This document shows, one piece after another, positions 49,988-60,010 of a stretch of DNA of 64,000 nt. Made by a program: the position numbers and the translations under genes. This DNA comes from JACRDG01 sp963760985. GTDB taxonomy: Bacteria > Desulfobacterota > Desulfomonilia > Desulfomonilales > Desulfomonilaceae. A model generated the notes under the pieces. The model was not told the DNA's origin. It saw only the letters and a program-made list of their open reading frames with translations, and searched no databases. Each line of letters opens with the position of its first letter. Position 1 is the stretch's first letter. The stretch covers positions 310,001 through 374,000 of the forward strand of contig CAVXFM010000016.1 of the NCBI GenBank assembly GCA_963760985.1. Direction: 5' to 3'.

Positions 49988-50686
49988 TTAGAGCGTGAGC
50001 AATTGGATGAGCTTTCTGAGTTCCTCGAGATCCTCTTCGTGGATCTTCGACACCTGAAATCCTGACACGTATTCGCCCTCGCCTTCCGCTCGCTTTACCC
50101 AGCAACATACGGCAACCATGGTAAACGGCTCAATCTCGAGGAACTCTTCTGAATAAATGACAAGCGCCTTCACCTCATTAATTGTCGCGGGCAGGCCCAG
50201 GATTCCGATGCCCCTTTCGGTGATGTCAAGAACCTGGCCCCTGACCTCCGGATACGGGACTTCCCACACAGGCAACTCAAAATCAATGCAGTACCGCTCT
50301 GCCCGGCGCGTGTCGGAGGGCACTTCAGCGCGAAAGATCGTCAAGAGCTCTGCCGGGAACTCTGACGTGTGCACCATCTTGGTGTCCGCGAGCTGTTTGA
50401 GCACCTTCTGCAAGCCTTTGGCAGAGAGGGAATATTTGTCCATGAGCTCGGACTTGCCCGCGCCATGACGAATGTCTCTAATGACATCCCGGGCCGGGAT
50501 GCGTCGTTTGGAAGGCGTCTTGCATTCTTGAGCCCCACGGCCCATGAAACCCGCGTCTGCCAGTTCCGCGAAGAGCGACTGGAGTCCCTCGTACGCGGGG
50601 CCGTACTTCTCCCTCATGCTCTGGTCGTTGACGCCAGCCTCGATATACTCGAGGACTTGTTTTGCCACTTCCTCTCGGTCAGCCAT
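49988..50686 (-). CDS. PilZ domain protein with two KGLQ-type helical modules
   Basis: A 232-residue soluble protein. Residues 7-46 (VLEYIEAGVNDQSMREKY, EGLQSLFAELADAG) and 63-104 (ARDVIRDIRHGAGKSELMDK, LSAKGLQKVLKQLAD) are two copies of a ~40-residue helical unit; the second closely matches the N-terminus of the hybrid kinase at 33391-35656. A PilZ domain follows (about 130-232): RRAERYCIDFELPVWEV, LDITERGIGILG (the D/NxSxxG site with Thr), and a CCWVK strand. It may bind c-di-GMP. The basic start residues may matter, but no HTH is evident. It converges on the ATP-grasp gene and is otherwise alone. Confidence 0.85.
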   Translation of the reverse strand: MADREEVAKQVLEYIEAGVNDQSMREKYGPAYEGLQSLFAELADAGFMGRGAQECKTPSKRRIPARDVIRDIRHGAGKSELMDKYSLSAKGLQKVLKQLADTKMVHTSEFPAELLTIFRAEVPSDTRRAERYCIDFELPVWEVPYPEVRGQVLDITERGIGILGLPATINEVKALVIYSEEFLEIEPFTMVAVCCWVKRAEGEGEYVSGFQVSKIHEEDLEELRKLIQLLTL

Positions 50687-51035
50687 GTCAGGCCCCTTCT
50701 ATTCAAGGTCGTGTGAGTATAGCATTTCACAGAGGTAGTTTCGCGAAAAAAAAGGAAAGCCGCTGCGCTTTCAAAGCGTCGGTTCCCGCGGTAAGTGCCG
50801 TCCGCAGCTCGTCGGAAAACGGAAATTGTGGGGTCTCAGGAGACACGCATGCGCGCAGGATGTTCAGGCACCTTGGTGTGCTTGAAACCCGACACGCATT
50901 ATGGTTGAATTTGTCAGAGCGCTTGCCGGGAATAATCTGCGTTTAGCGTCCGGATGAGGAGGAACACTCTTCTCCTGAAGCCGAGACGCAGACTGCGAGC
51001 GCCTTATATAGCCGCATCGCATGTGGGTGACCCCA
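50687..51035. other. Divergent intergenic region
   Basis: 349 bp between the PilZ gene and the MoaD/ThiS-like gene. No gene is supported. It carries the promoters of both flanking genes, which I could not pin down. Confidence 0.4.
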
Positions 51036-51275
51036 ATGAAGCTGGAAATCTGCTTATACGCGTCTCTCGCGTCGCACCTCCCCGAAAAAACCGGCAGCAA
51101 CTCTTGCGTGATGGACGTTGCAGACGGGATTTCCGTCGAGGCGCTCTTGACACAATTGAAAATCCCCTTGCACGTGCCCAAGATCATCTTCGTGAATGGT
51201 ATCCATGCGGAACTGAGCAGCACGTTGAAAGAGGGCGACAGGCTCGCGGTGTTTCCGCCCATTGCCGGAGGCTAA
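51036..51275 (+). CDS. MoaD/ThiS family sulfur-carrier protein
   Basis: A 79-residue beta-grasp protein beginning MKLEICLYASL and ending PPIAGG, the di-glycine tail that is thiocarboxylated in MoaD and ThiS. The IIFVNGIHAELSSTLKEGDRLAVFPP segment fits the fold exactly. It donates sulfur for molybdopterin/tungstopterin or another product. I start at ATG 51036; an in-frame ATG at 51021 has no site. It lies 600 bp before AOR on the same strand, as is common for tungsten oxidoreductases, so a role in the pterin cofactor of that enzyme is likely. Confidence 0.88.
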   Translation: MKLEICLYASLASHLPEKTGSNSCVMDVADGISVEALLTQLKIPLHVPKIIFVNGIHAELSSTLKEGDRLAVFPPIAGG

Positions 51276-51480
51276 AAGGCACCTCCGAGGTTCCGGGGTA
51301 TCGCGAAGGAGAGCCGCGGCGTGAACAGAGCCATCGCACGGTCACACGCCTCGATCATTCCCGTCAGAGACTGATCTCGCCAGTAACCGACTCACCACGA
51401 TCTTTCCATAAGAACCTCAGAGTTCTTGCCCGAGGTTTGCATTCCTCATACCGGTTCGCCCTCACACGAGCAAGATCGTC

Positions 51481-51559
51481 GGGCTGGTGATCTCCTGAGC
51501 GAAGTGATGAGACGGCTCCGCATCGTCGTCCGTAACGAAGGGGGGGCCCCTGCCTGCAG
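51481..51559 (+). repeat. Palindromic intergenic repeat, copy A
   Basis: It begins GGGCTGGTGATCTCCTGAGC, continues GAAGTGATGAGACGGC and ends with CCGTAACGAAGG and GGGGCCCC. The first ~35 bases match copy B (53666) almost exactly, and copy C (56845) in reverse. The left arm is kept but the right arm is degenerate in this copy. Confidence 0.7.
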
Positions 51560-51679
51560 CCAGCGTCAAGTTGAACGGGAAAAAGCGAGCCCATATGAGG
51601 AAGCACTTCCGAGGACATGTCCGTCAGGTAGTGTGAAGTGCGTCAGCGACCCGATTGATTGATCCCCGCACGAACGATC

Positions 51680-51713
51680 TTATGTCTCTGTCGACATAAC
51701 TATCACATATAAT
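51680..51713 (+). promoter_or_regulatory. Operator-like palindrome and -10 box upstream of AOR
   Basis: TTATGTC (51680-51686) and GACATAA (51693-51699) form a perfect 7-bp inverted repeat with a six-base gap. A perfect TATAAT lies 8 bases further on (51708-51713). The palindrome covers the -35 region, as for a regulator-dependent promoter. This is inference from pattern only. Confidence 0.4.
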
Positions 51714-51878
51714 TACGCTTTCTGGTCTATTTTGTCTTGACTGCCCACTTGGGGGGAGCTACCCTGACCTTAAGAGGAAATGTCGGTTCTTCACATCAAC
51801 GGGTCACGACGGTGAAGACCAGGCAGGCCTGGCCGGAACTGTTTTTTCCTGAGACACACACAAAAGAGGAGCGTGCCC

Positions 51879-53615
51879 ATGGACAGTATTTTGAGAATCA
51901 ACATGAGTGCCGAAGGTGGTCCCAAGGCCACGGCAGTTCCGGTCGGGGAATATGCCGGGTTGGGAGGACGTGCCCTCACATCGACCATCGTTGCCAAAGA
52001 AGTCCCCCCCCTGTGCCATCCGCTGGGCGCGGACAACAAGTTGGTCATTGCGCCGGGAATGCTCAGCGGTACGATTGCAGCCATGTCCGGAAGACTGTCG
52101 GTCGGCTGTAAGAGTCCCTTGACCGGTGGCATCAAAGAAGCCAACTCCGGAGGACAGGCCGCGCAAGTCATCGCACGATTGGGATATGCGGCAATCGTGC
52201 TGGAAGGCAAGCCAAAGGACGACACCCTTTACAAAGTGTTCATCAACAAAGACGGCGTCACCATCAAGGCAGACAACAGCCTGAAAATGCTTGGAAACTA
52301 CGCGGTGGTGGACAAGATGAAAGGCGAATACGGCGAAAAGATCGCGTGTGTTTCCATCGGACCTGCCGGTGAAATGAAATACAGTGCGGCTTCAGTTGCC
52401 TGCACGGACATGGAACTCCGGCCGACTCGTCACGCAGGCCGTGGTGGCGTAGGCGCGGTCATGGGCTCCAAGGGCGTCAAGGTCATCGTCTTGGACGATA
52501 CGGGCATGGCCATGCGTTCGGCCAAGGACCCGGAGAAGTTCAAAGAAGCGAACAAAAGATGGGTCGAAGGCCTCAGGAAACATCCGGTCACCGGCGAAGG
52601 ACTCCCCGCGTACGGGACCAACGTGCTGACGAACGTGCTCAATGAAGCCGGATCGTATCCCACCAAGAACTTCATGTTCGGCCGGTTTGACGGGTGTTCC
52701 AAGATTAGCGGCGAGACCCAGGCAGCAACGGAGATCGAACGGGGCGGCAGCGCCACCCATGGCTGCCACCGGGGCTGCGTGATCCAGTGCTCAGGCACCT
52801 ACATGAACAAGGATGGACACTATCTCACGAAACAGCCGGAGTATGAGACCGTCTGGGCGCATGGCGGGAACTGCGGCATCGATGATTTGGACAGCATCGC
52901 CTTGATGGATCGGCTGGACGACGATTACGGCGTAGACACCATCGAAATGGGCGCAACCATAGGAGTGGCTATGGAAGCGGGTCTCGCGCAGTTCGGCGAC
53001 GCACAGGCAGCCATTAACCTGGTTCATGAGGTCGGAAAAGGAACACATCTGGGCCGCATCCTCGGGAACGGCGCAGCGGTCACGGGCAAGGTCTTCGGCG
53101 TGGAACGCGTGCCTGTAGTCAAGAATCAGGCCATGCCCGCGTACGATCCGCGAGGCGTTCAGGGAATCGGAGTCACGTATGCGACCAGCACCATGGGGGC
53201 AGACCATACTGCCGGATACGCGGTCGCGACAAACATTCTTCAGGTTGGCGGATCAGTAAATCCCCTCGGCGCTGAGGGGCAAGTTGAACTGTCCAGGAAT
53301 CTCCAAATCGCGACAGCGGCAGTGGATGCTACCGGTATGTGTCTGTTCATCGCGTTTGCGATTCTGGATCAGCCGGAAACCTTCCAGGCCCTCCTGGATC
53401 TCTTGAATTCCTTCTATGGGGCGAGCCTCACGGCAGACGACGTCACCGCGTTGGGCAAAACGGTCCTGAAGGCCGAGAGAGATTTCAACGCGGCAGCAGG
53501 GTTTACTTCCGCAGACGATCGACTCCCCGCGTTCTTCAAGACAGAACTGCTGCCACCTCACGGCATCACCTTCAAGGTGACGGACCAAGACCTGGACAGC
53601 CTGTTCAATTGGTAG
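51879..53615 (+). CDS. aor: Aldehyde:ferredoxin oxidoreductase, tungsten-containing
   Basis: AOR reversibly oxidises aldehydes to carboxylic acids with ferredoxin, using a bis-tungstopterin and one 4Fe-4S cluster. The 578-residue protein has the N-terminal domain (LAAxx-type SGRLSVGCKSPLTGGIKEAN, GYAAIVLEGKP, GPAGE), the cluster motif CHRGCVIQC near residue 295, PEYETVWAHGGNCGIDDLD, and the fourth cluster Cys in DATGMCLFIAF. ATG 51879 follows GAGGAGCG. The gene is intact. A MoaD/ThiS-like gene lies upstream and an unknown protein downstream, perhaps a dedicated set. The physiological aldehyde is unknown. Confidence 0.95.
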   Translation: MDSILRINMSAEGGPKATAVPVGEYAGLGGRALTSTIVAKEVPPLCHPLGADNKLVIAPGMLSGTIAAMSGRLSVGCKSPLTGGIKEANSGGQAAQVIARLGYAAIVLEGKPKDDTLYKVFINKDGVTIKADNSLKMLGNYAVVDKMKGEYGEKIACVSIGPAGEMKYSAASVACTDMELRPTRHAGRGGVGAVMGSKGVKVIVLDDTGMAMRSAKDPEKFKEANKRWVEGLRKHPVTGEGLPAYGTNVLTNVLNEAGSYPTKNFMFGRFDGCSKISGETQAATEIERGGSATHGCHRGCVIQCSGTYMNKDGHYLTKQPEYETVWAHGGNCGIDDLDSIALMDRLDDDYGVDTIEMGATIGVAMEAGLAQFGDAQAAINLVHEVGKGTHLGRILGNGAAVTGKVFGVERVPVVKNQAMPAYDPRGVQGIGVTYATSTMGADHTAGYAVATNILQVGGSVNPLGAEGQVELSRNLQIATAAVDATGMCLFIAFAILDQPETFQALLDLLNSFYGASLTADDVTALGKTVLKAERDFNAAAGFTSADDRLPAFFKTELLPPHGITFKVTDQDLDSLFNW

Positions 53616-53665
53616 TATTGAGGAACACTTGATGTCGATTCGCTGTTCAAAAGAGTAACGTCGCA

Positions 53666-53733
53666 GGGCTGGTGATCTCCTGAGCGAAGTGATGTGACGG
53701 CCTTGCGTCGTCCGTAGCGAAGGAGATCACCAG
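53666..53733 (+). repeat. Palindromic intergenic repeat, copy B
   Basis: CTGGTGATCTCCT (53669-53681) and AGGAGATCACCAG (53721-53733) are a perfect 13-bp inverted repeat, with ACGG and CCGT pairing inside the loop. It lies 51 bases after the AOR stop and could also act as its terminator. It is the most complete copy. Confidence 0.8.
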
Positions 53734-53855
53734 TCTGAAGCGGTAACCAAGTTACAAATTCAGAAGCGAATCCGAATGAGAGGTATCCCCGGGAAGGCTG
53801 GGTGAGACAGCTTTCCCGGGGATCCATCACGGTCGTTCACGGAGAGTGTTTTCGG

Positions 53856-54525
53856 ATGAACAATGAATCCCAACCAGGAGCTGAAGCGATTCCTGAACGA
53901 AATTGTGGAGTAATGGTAGAACTGACCTGGAAACCGGACACCATGGCCGCGTTCCTCAGGTTTCCGTCGCACGGAGTGCAGATCAAGGCGCGGGTCCCTG
54001 CCACTATCAGAGAGCTTCTGTGCAGGCAGGACCGGCGTAAGCGATGAATACCTTGATAACAGAATCAACACGCTGTTCCTCAACGGAAAAGCGGTGGATG
54101 ACGTGGACACCGCGATCGTCACACACGGAGCAACCTTGGCTCTTTCGGCTTCCATGCCGGGATTTGTTGGCGCCGCTTTCCGCAGGGGAGGGTACTATGC
54201 TTCCATGCGGGACAATGTTTCGTACGTGGCTGGGGGTGAATCCGAGCAGGTCAAGGATGGATTGGTGACTCTCAAGCTGTTCAATATGACGTGCCCTGAA
54301 CTCGGGCCGCTGCTTCTTGGCATGGGGGTGTGTCTTGATCCAAAGGCTCTGGAGGAATTCTTCAGGGAGCGGCCTGCCAATTTCTGGAGCGGGTGCTGCA
54401 CAGCGAACGTGGACGGGCAGGGCATCGACCCCAACAATCTTCGTGACCGGCAATGGTCGAAAACCCCGGGACCCGTATTGCTCAAGGTAAGAGGCGCTTC
54501 CCTCGCGGAAACACCAGTCGATTGA
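53856..54525 (+). CDS. Hypothetical protein downstream of AOR (one frameshift)
   Basis: After removing one extra base near 54025 (G[A]CC), a continuous ~222-residue protein results: MNNESQPGAEAIPERNCG, then ELLCRQAGVSDEYLDNRINT, LFLNGKAVDDVDTAIV, LALSASMPGFVGAAFRRGG and a C-terminal half with ARG-like ending SLAETPVD. GGAGAG is 9 bases before ATG 53856. I do not recognise the family. The stretch LFLNGK...ALSASMPGFVG has the feel of a beta-grasp (MoaD/ThiS-like) fold, a weak impression only. Four Cys in the C-terminal half (NMTCPEL, MGVC, SGCC) are noteworthy. Its place right after AOR suggests a shared pathway. Confidence 0.6.
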
Positions 54526-54636
54526 TGTTACCGTACCTGAGCGTCCTTCGCCCCACGTTGGTTTCACAGACCATAAGTTCGGGAATCTGGGAAGCAGATT
54601 GCACCGCGTAGATTTCCCCTCCTGAAAATGCCCGTC

Positions 54637-56491
54637 TCACAAGAACTGCCTGGCCCATTCAGTGAGAAACAAGAGGAGCCAGATCTTATGCGCGTTGTCC
54701 GCGCGTCCGGTTTGATGGTCCTTCCAAATCTTTTGTGCCACTGCCGGGTCTAATATGCCGTGAGACGAATCCATAAGCCGTTCACCCGCCCATGCTTTCA
54801 GGTCCCCTTTGAGCCACAACCCCAAAGGAGCCTGAAATCCGTATTTGGAGCGTGTGATGATGGCTTCGGGCACACGGCCGCGTGCCACGTCTCGGAGGAT
54901 TTTCTTGGTGGTGCGCCCCGCGATCTTGCACGAAAGCGGCAGACGACATGCGAACTCCACGACTCGGTAATCCAACAGAGGGCTGCGTACCTCGAGCGCA
55001 TGTGCCATGCTCATGCGGTCCACCTTGGTGAGAATGTCTTCAGCCAGGTACGTCTGAATGTCCGTAAACAACATCCGACTCACCGGATCGAGTCCCACCC
55101 ATTCCTTTGCTGCCTTAATGACCGGGTCCGCGTCCGCCTCGTACGAGATGCCTGTCAGCGCTGTCACCTCATCACACGAGAACGTCCTCGGAATCGCGGC
55201 GAGAGGTTCTTCTCTCATCCGGCGAGCAGCCTGCACAAAGAGCTTAAGCTTTTTCGACAGACTGGCACCGTAATAATCCGTGGTTGCAGGCAGGCGATCG
55301 ACGAACGGCTCGATGACACGCTCGCGCAGGGTCAGCGGCATACAGTCGTACACCAATTGAAAACGGCGTGCCAGGTACCTTTTGTACCCGCCGAATAGCT
55401 CGTCACCACCGTCGCCGGAAAGGGCTACGGTAACTCCGGCTTCTCGTGTGCCGGCACAGATGCCAGGTGGGTATCGCGGAGGAATCCCCGAACGGCTCGC
55501 CAAAGTGGCGTACCATTTGGGAAAACACATCTTCGATGTCATATTCCACAGGGTATTGCCTGTGATCCGTCTGCAACGCGTCTGCAGCGAGCGTTGACCA
55601 GCGTGATTCATCGTGAGATGTGCCGGGGAAAGAGATACTGAAAGTCTTCACCCGTAGTGGACTTGACGCGGTCATGAAGGACGTGATCAGCGTGGAGTCT
55701 ATTCCTCCGCTCAGGAAAGCCCCCAGCGGCACATCCGCCACCAGGCGCAAGCGAACAGCGTCAAGCAGCAGAGTGGTCAAGTCTTGTTCGGCCTTCAGGT
55801 AATCAGCAGAATCATCCGGTTCCGGCGGCTTCCAATACTGCCACATGCGAAAGCCCTTCGCATCGAGGACCGCCGCGTGGGCTGCAGGAAGCTTGCACAC
55901 CTCGCGAAAAATCGAATGCGGGGAGGGGATGAAGTCATAGAGAAGGTATTCGAACAGGGAGCGGTGAGAGAGACTTCGAGGGACCGCAGGATCCTGAACC
56001 AGCGAAAAAATCTCCGAAGAGAAGCTCAATCTGTTCCCGAGTTGGCAGAAATACAGCGGCTTCTTGCCCATTCGATCTCGGGCCAGAAACAGGCGCTTCT
56101 CGTTTTCGTCCCAGATCGCCAGGCTGAACATGCCGTTGAGATCGTCCAGCATGGCTTCCTTCTTCTCCAGATAGAGATGGAGGAGCACTTCGGTGTTGCT
56201 GCGCGTCCGGAACCTTGTCCCTTTCTGTTCCAGCCGGTCGCGGATCTCCTGGAAGTTGTAGATCTCACCATTGAAAACCAAGGCGGTCAGAGAATCCGGA
56301 GAGAGCATGGGCTGGTTTGCGGATTCAGTGAGGTCCACGATGGACAGGCGCCGATGGCCCAACACGCAGGCCTCATACGCGTGAACGCCCCCTGCATCGG
56401 GCCCGCGATGCTTCAAGGCAAGGGTCATGTGAGCGACCGTCTCGGCCAAAGGTTGCACGGCAAGATCAACGATACCGCAAATTCCACACAT
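54637..56491 (-). CDS. asnB: Asparagine synthase, glutamine-hydrolysing (one frameshift)
   Basis: AsnB makes asparagine, or related amides in polysaccharide loci, from glutamine. The protein begins MCGICGIVDL with the catalytic Cys2. The glutaminase domain has HRGPDAGG and NGEIYNF. The synthetase domain has the ATP-pyrophosphatase loop SGGIDSTL and VALSGDGGDELFGGYKRYL. The frame shifts near 55450: one extra C (CGG[C]ACA) joins CRTREAGVTVALSGDGGDEL. Length after repair is ~617, normal. No partner genes adjoin, so free asparagine synthesis is as likely as a surface-polymer role. Confidence 0.92.
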
Positions 56492-57620
56492 GACCGGGAC
56501 TCCTCACGCAGATCACGGTTTCACACCCGCCAAGGTCGAGCCTATTAAGTCAACACATGGGGCGAAAGGCATGGGTGTTCCGGGAGTGCGTTCGTAGGAC
56601 GCCGCTTCTCCGTCCGCGCCAACAGCCACGAACCGTATTCTCAAAGGCGTTTCTTATGAAAATGCATTTTCGGGGGAAGGGCCTTCCCCCGAACCCCATC
56701 CCCAAGAACCTCAAGCACTTGCCAGCTCCCGCCGGTCGCTGGACAGAATGCGATTTTCATTGTTCGTTGTGCCACCACCGGGAGCATGGTTGTTCACTAT
56801 ACTTTATACCGATTCGCTTTTGCACGTATAACTTGGTGAAGACTGCAGGCTGGGGATCTCCTTTGCGAAGGACCATGCAAAGCCGTCTCATGACTTCGCT
56901 CAGGAGACCCCCTACACCACGGTCTTACTCGTCTGGACGAGAATCGGTAGTATTCCTGTGCAAACCCGCGGTCTATAATATGCTGACATAACAATGTAAA
57001 ACGCCTGTTCAACCGCGAGGTGCATACAAGAGACCGCACGATTGCCTGGATCAAATCATCATGAGATCGTATAATAGATTACCTGTGTCGTATCCTCGGG
57101 GCGTGACAGCGTCCGAGGTACACACACACACACAGTCTTACAATGAGTGTGAATCACGCACGACAGGCCGGACGCGAGCGATTTTGACTCGTGCCGGCTT
57201 TTGCACCCGATTGAAATCACTGTCTTTACAAGAAAGACCGTGTGAGGTGAACTCGATCGTGAGCAAGACGCGCGCGTTGTGTCCTGTGAGGCGATGTCGC
57301 AAAGTGAAGGAAACAGCGGGTCTTGCGGGTTTCCGCTCATGACGAGGGCTGGCATAACATTTGCTTGACCATTTGACCGCGTTCCGGGATAGTTGGAATC
57401 GGATTCCCCGATCCACGGACAAGCTCGGCGCACATTGCGGTGAACCTCAGCCGGTAGGTATGAGCGGTGCGAAAAGCAATGCGGCAATGGGTACTCTGGC
57501 GCGTGACGCGGAGAAAGGCCATGGTACGGTGTGCGTTTGCAGACTCCGTACGAGCTTTCACGAGCATGAGGGAAGCTGCGTGTCCCGAGCACTCGCGGGT
57601 GGGGCGAAAGGAAACGAGGA
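56492..57620. other. Long non-coding region with repeat copy C
   Basis: 1.1 kb between asnB and the REC-DUF4388 gene. It holds repeat copy C (56845-56912), a short (CA)n tract near 57119-57131 and several long but unrecognisable frames (the longest 57658 to 57059 on the minus strand). I see no gene. Confidence 0.45.
56845..56912 (-). repeat. Palindromic intergenic repeat, copy C (inverted)
   Basis: It runs GCAGGCTGGGGATCTCC to TCAGGAGACCCCC. Read on the minus strand it contains GGTCTCCTGAGCGAAGTC, matching copies A and B over about 35 bases. Its own arms GGGGATCTCCT and AGGAGACCCCC pair over 10 of 11 positions. Confidence 0.7.
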
Positions 57621-58336
57621 GTGGTCAACATAAACTGTTCGATTCTCGTGTTGGACACGGATCAGGCCAATGCACAGTTGATAGCCCAGACGCTCAAGCG
57701 AGCCGGCCATTCCGTGCTGACCGCACGCAACGGCGCTCATGCGGTCTCTATCCTGGAATTCAGAGCCTTTGAAGTGCTTATCATGGACGTGGCTGCCGCG
57801 CGCGTCGACGACCTGGACTTGATCAGTTGGGCAGGATGTCTTTGTCCCAGGCCTCGGATAGTGGTCATGGGAAATTCGACATCCCGTGTGATCGAACGGT
57901 CCGTGCTTGCGAGAGGAGCAAACCTCTTCCTGCACAAGCCTGTAGACTTCAACAGGTTGAATGATTTCCTCTCTCCGATCCTGTACCCGAAGTTCCTTCT
58001 CCGGTACCGTGGAAGGAGTGGATATTGTCGAGTACATGCAGTTCATCATGTTAGGAGGCACTAAGACCCTTCTGGAAATTACCTCGAGTTCTCGGTACCC
58101 AGGGCCGGGTGTTTCTGTCAGACGGCCTGGTGGTTCATGCGGAATGCGGCATTCTGCAAGGAGAACAGGCGCTCTACCGGTGCCTTCGCTTCAAAGAAGG
58201 GACCTTCAAACATCTCCCGTGGGAAGAACCGGAACAGGTTACGATCAACAAACCCGGTGAATTCCTGCTGATGGAGGCCGTTCGCAAGAGAGACGAGGCG
58301 TGGGGTGCAGGTCAAGAATCGGATGAGGGAAGCTGA
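57621..58336 (+). CDS. Response regulator with DUF4388 output domain (two frameshifts)
   Basis: The ~238-residue protein has a receiver domain (SILVLDTDQANAQL, EVLIMDVAAARVDDLD, LFLHKPV) and a C-terminal DUF4388 domain: FSGTVEGVDIVEYMQFIML, VFLSDGLVVHAECG, LQGEQALYRCL and NKPGEFLLMEAVRKRDE. Insertions near 58000 and 58095 break the frame. The acidic pocket is DTDQ rather than DDD, so phosphorylation is not certain. DUF4388 probably is a small interaction domain; the same domain ends the hybrid kinase at 61104-63484. GTG 57621 follows GGAAACGAGGA. It is the first gene of a signalling cluster with a kinase and an MglA-like GTPase. Confidence 0.8.
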
Positions 58337-58454
58337 TGATACAGCCACGCACATCCCCTGACGGAGGGGCAGCCGCATATGACACTGAACTTATGCGAGG
58401 GGTCTTTAAGGTAGCAGGAATGTTTCAACGTATCCACAACCCATCATTGGCGCT

Positions 58455-60010
58455 ATGAGCAACAGCAACGACACAGACGAGGATTTGGAGGCAGAAACGA
58501 GCGTTTCCGCGCATCAAGGAGATCCCGATGTGTTCAGGGTCTCGGTTCCGGACGAACGTGCAGAGAGGCAATCCCCGTTAGCCCAGGAAGGTCAGAGCAA
58601 CCACGCTTTCCTGCCCTCGGGTGAGGAGCTGACTGGTTTCTGATCTGCCTCGTGAAGCACCTCTTGATCCTGGAGACGGCAACGAACGGCCGAATCCGAT
58701 CCATGACACTCGCGATTCCCCTGTGGCGGACGGTGAGGCCGGATTGCATCCAGGCAATGACGACCTCATGCGTCAGGTCGCGGAGCAGCAAAGGGAAATC
58801 GAGACGCTTCGGAAGATGTTGCAGATCTCTGCCGACGTCATCGAGGCTATCCCTGCCGGTTTGTTTCTGTTCCAATATCAGCCGCCTGGCGAGCTGTTTC
58901 TTTCTCAACTGCAATCCCGAAGCTACGCGTCTCACAGGACTGGAGCAGGAAGATTCCCGAGGGGTGGAACTGGACGAGATGTGGCCCAATGCGCGAGGGC
59001 AGGGTTTGACCAATGCCTTTCTCGAAGCAGCCCGCACGGGGAAACCTTTCGAAGCTGGGAAGGCGCTCTATCGAAACAGCCGGACAGAACGGGTTTTCCG
59101 GGTGAAGGCCTTTTCAATGCCGGGAGAGCGTCTGGGGGTAGCATTTCTGGATCTCACCGCTCAAGAGCGGGCTGAGGAAGCTAACCGGAAAGCCGAGGAT
59201 GCGCGGGGTACTCAGAGAGAAGCCGAGACCTCGGATTCGACGACCCGGAACGGGCACGTGCGCGAAGATGACTCGACGATCGGTCGATCCGAGGAGTTGG
59301 CCCGGGAGTCCGGCCGGCTTGCCGCGCAGGAAGAGTTGGCCGGTCACGCGGCACGACTGTTGAGCCATCCGACGGAGAGTGTGCAGGAGTCTGCCAGACG
59401 GGCGCTGGCACGACTAGAGTCCGGATATATGTCTCTGGTACGGCCTTCTCTGGAGCAAATCCAACAGGCCGCGAATGAGGTTGCTTCCGTCGTGAAGCAG
59501 TTACGACAGTTCGCCCGTGTTGCTCCGGCCACAGGTCTGTCTCAATGCAAGACCCTGGATTTGAGCGTGGTCGTCAGCGAAAGCGCGGACTCAGTCAGGT
59601 CCGATGTGAACGGCAGTGACGGGAAGAACGTGACTCCCGTGCTGCAAGAGCTTATACTAGGCCGCGATTGCTATGTGAAAGGTGAACCCTCGGAGCTCCT
59701 CGATGTGGTGAATATGCTTCTGAAGAACGCTCTGGAAGCAACTCACCCGCGAGGACGCGTGACGGTCAAGACCTTCCTGGAAGAAGACTGTGTGGTCCTT
59801 GAGGTCCGAGACGACGGCGCAGGAATTCCTGAGGACGACGCATCGCGCATATTCGAGCCATTTGGGACCTCAAAATCTCTACATGGTGGATTAGGCCTGG
59901 CAGCGGTTTCGGGAGTTATTCGCCGGTACGGAGGCGACGTCCGAAAGAGTACCCACTATGGCCTTGGAACTACCATAACGGTCAGATTGCCCCGGGTGGA
60001 CAACCCGTGA
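58455..60010 (+). CDS. Cytoplasmic PAS-containing sensor kinase (two frameshifts)
   Basis: A ~517-residue protein. The acidic N-terminus (MSNSNDTDEDLEAETSVS) leads into a coiled coil (MRQVAEQQREIETLRKML), a PAS domain (LLNCNPEATRLTGLEQED, RVFRVKAFSMPGERLGVAFLD), a long charged helix and an HATPase core: NMLLKNALEATHPRG, DDGAGIPEDD, GGLGLAAVSG. The phospho-acceptor region has HAARLLSHPTESVQ, without the usual SHE/SHN box, so the acceptor His is unclear. Shifts near 58635 and 58902 (CTT[T]CTC) are insertions. There is no transmembrane helix. It sits between a DUF4388 regulator and an MglA-like GTPase. Confidence 0.82.

Larger units (their letters stand above)
51276..51878. other. Intergenic region with repeat copy A and AOR promoter
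   Basis: 603 bp between the MoaD-like gene and AOR. It contains palindromic repeat copy A (51481-51559) and an operator-like palindrome with TATAAT (51680-51713). No coding frame is convincing. Confidence 0.5.

Noticed and set aside
57117..57135. Short CA-dinucleotide tract as a possible phase-variable repeat
   Set aside because: It lies in a non-coding region with no promoter or gene start close by, and is only about six units long.
57059..57658. Minus-strand ORF of 199 codons before the DUF4388 regulator
   Set aside because: It spans a (CA)n tract and several overlapping frames, has no recognisable motif or ribosome site, and overlaps the start of the DUF4388 gene.
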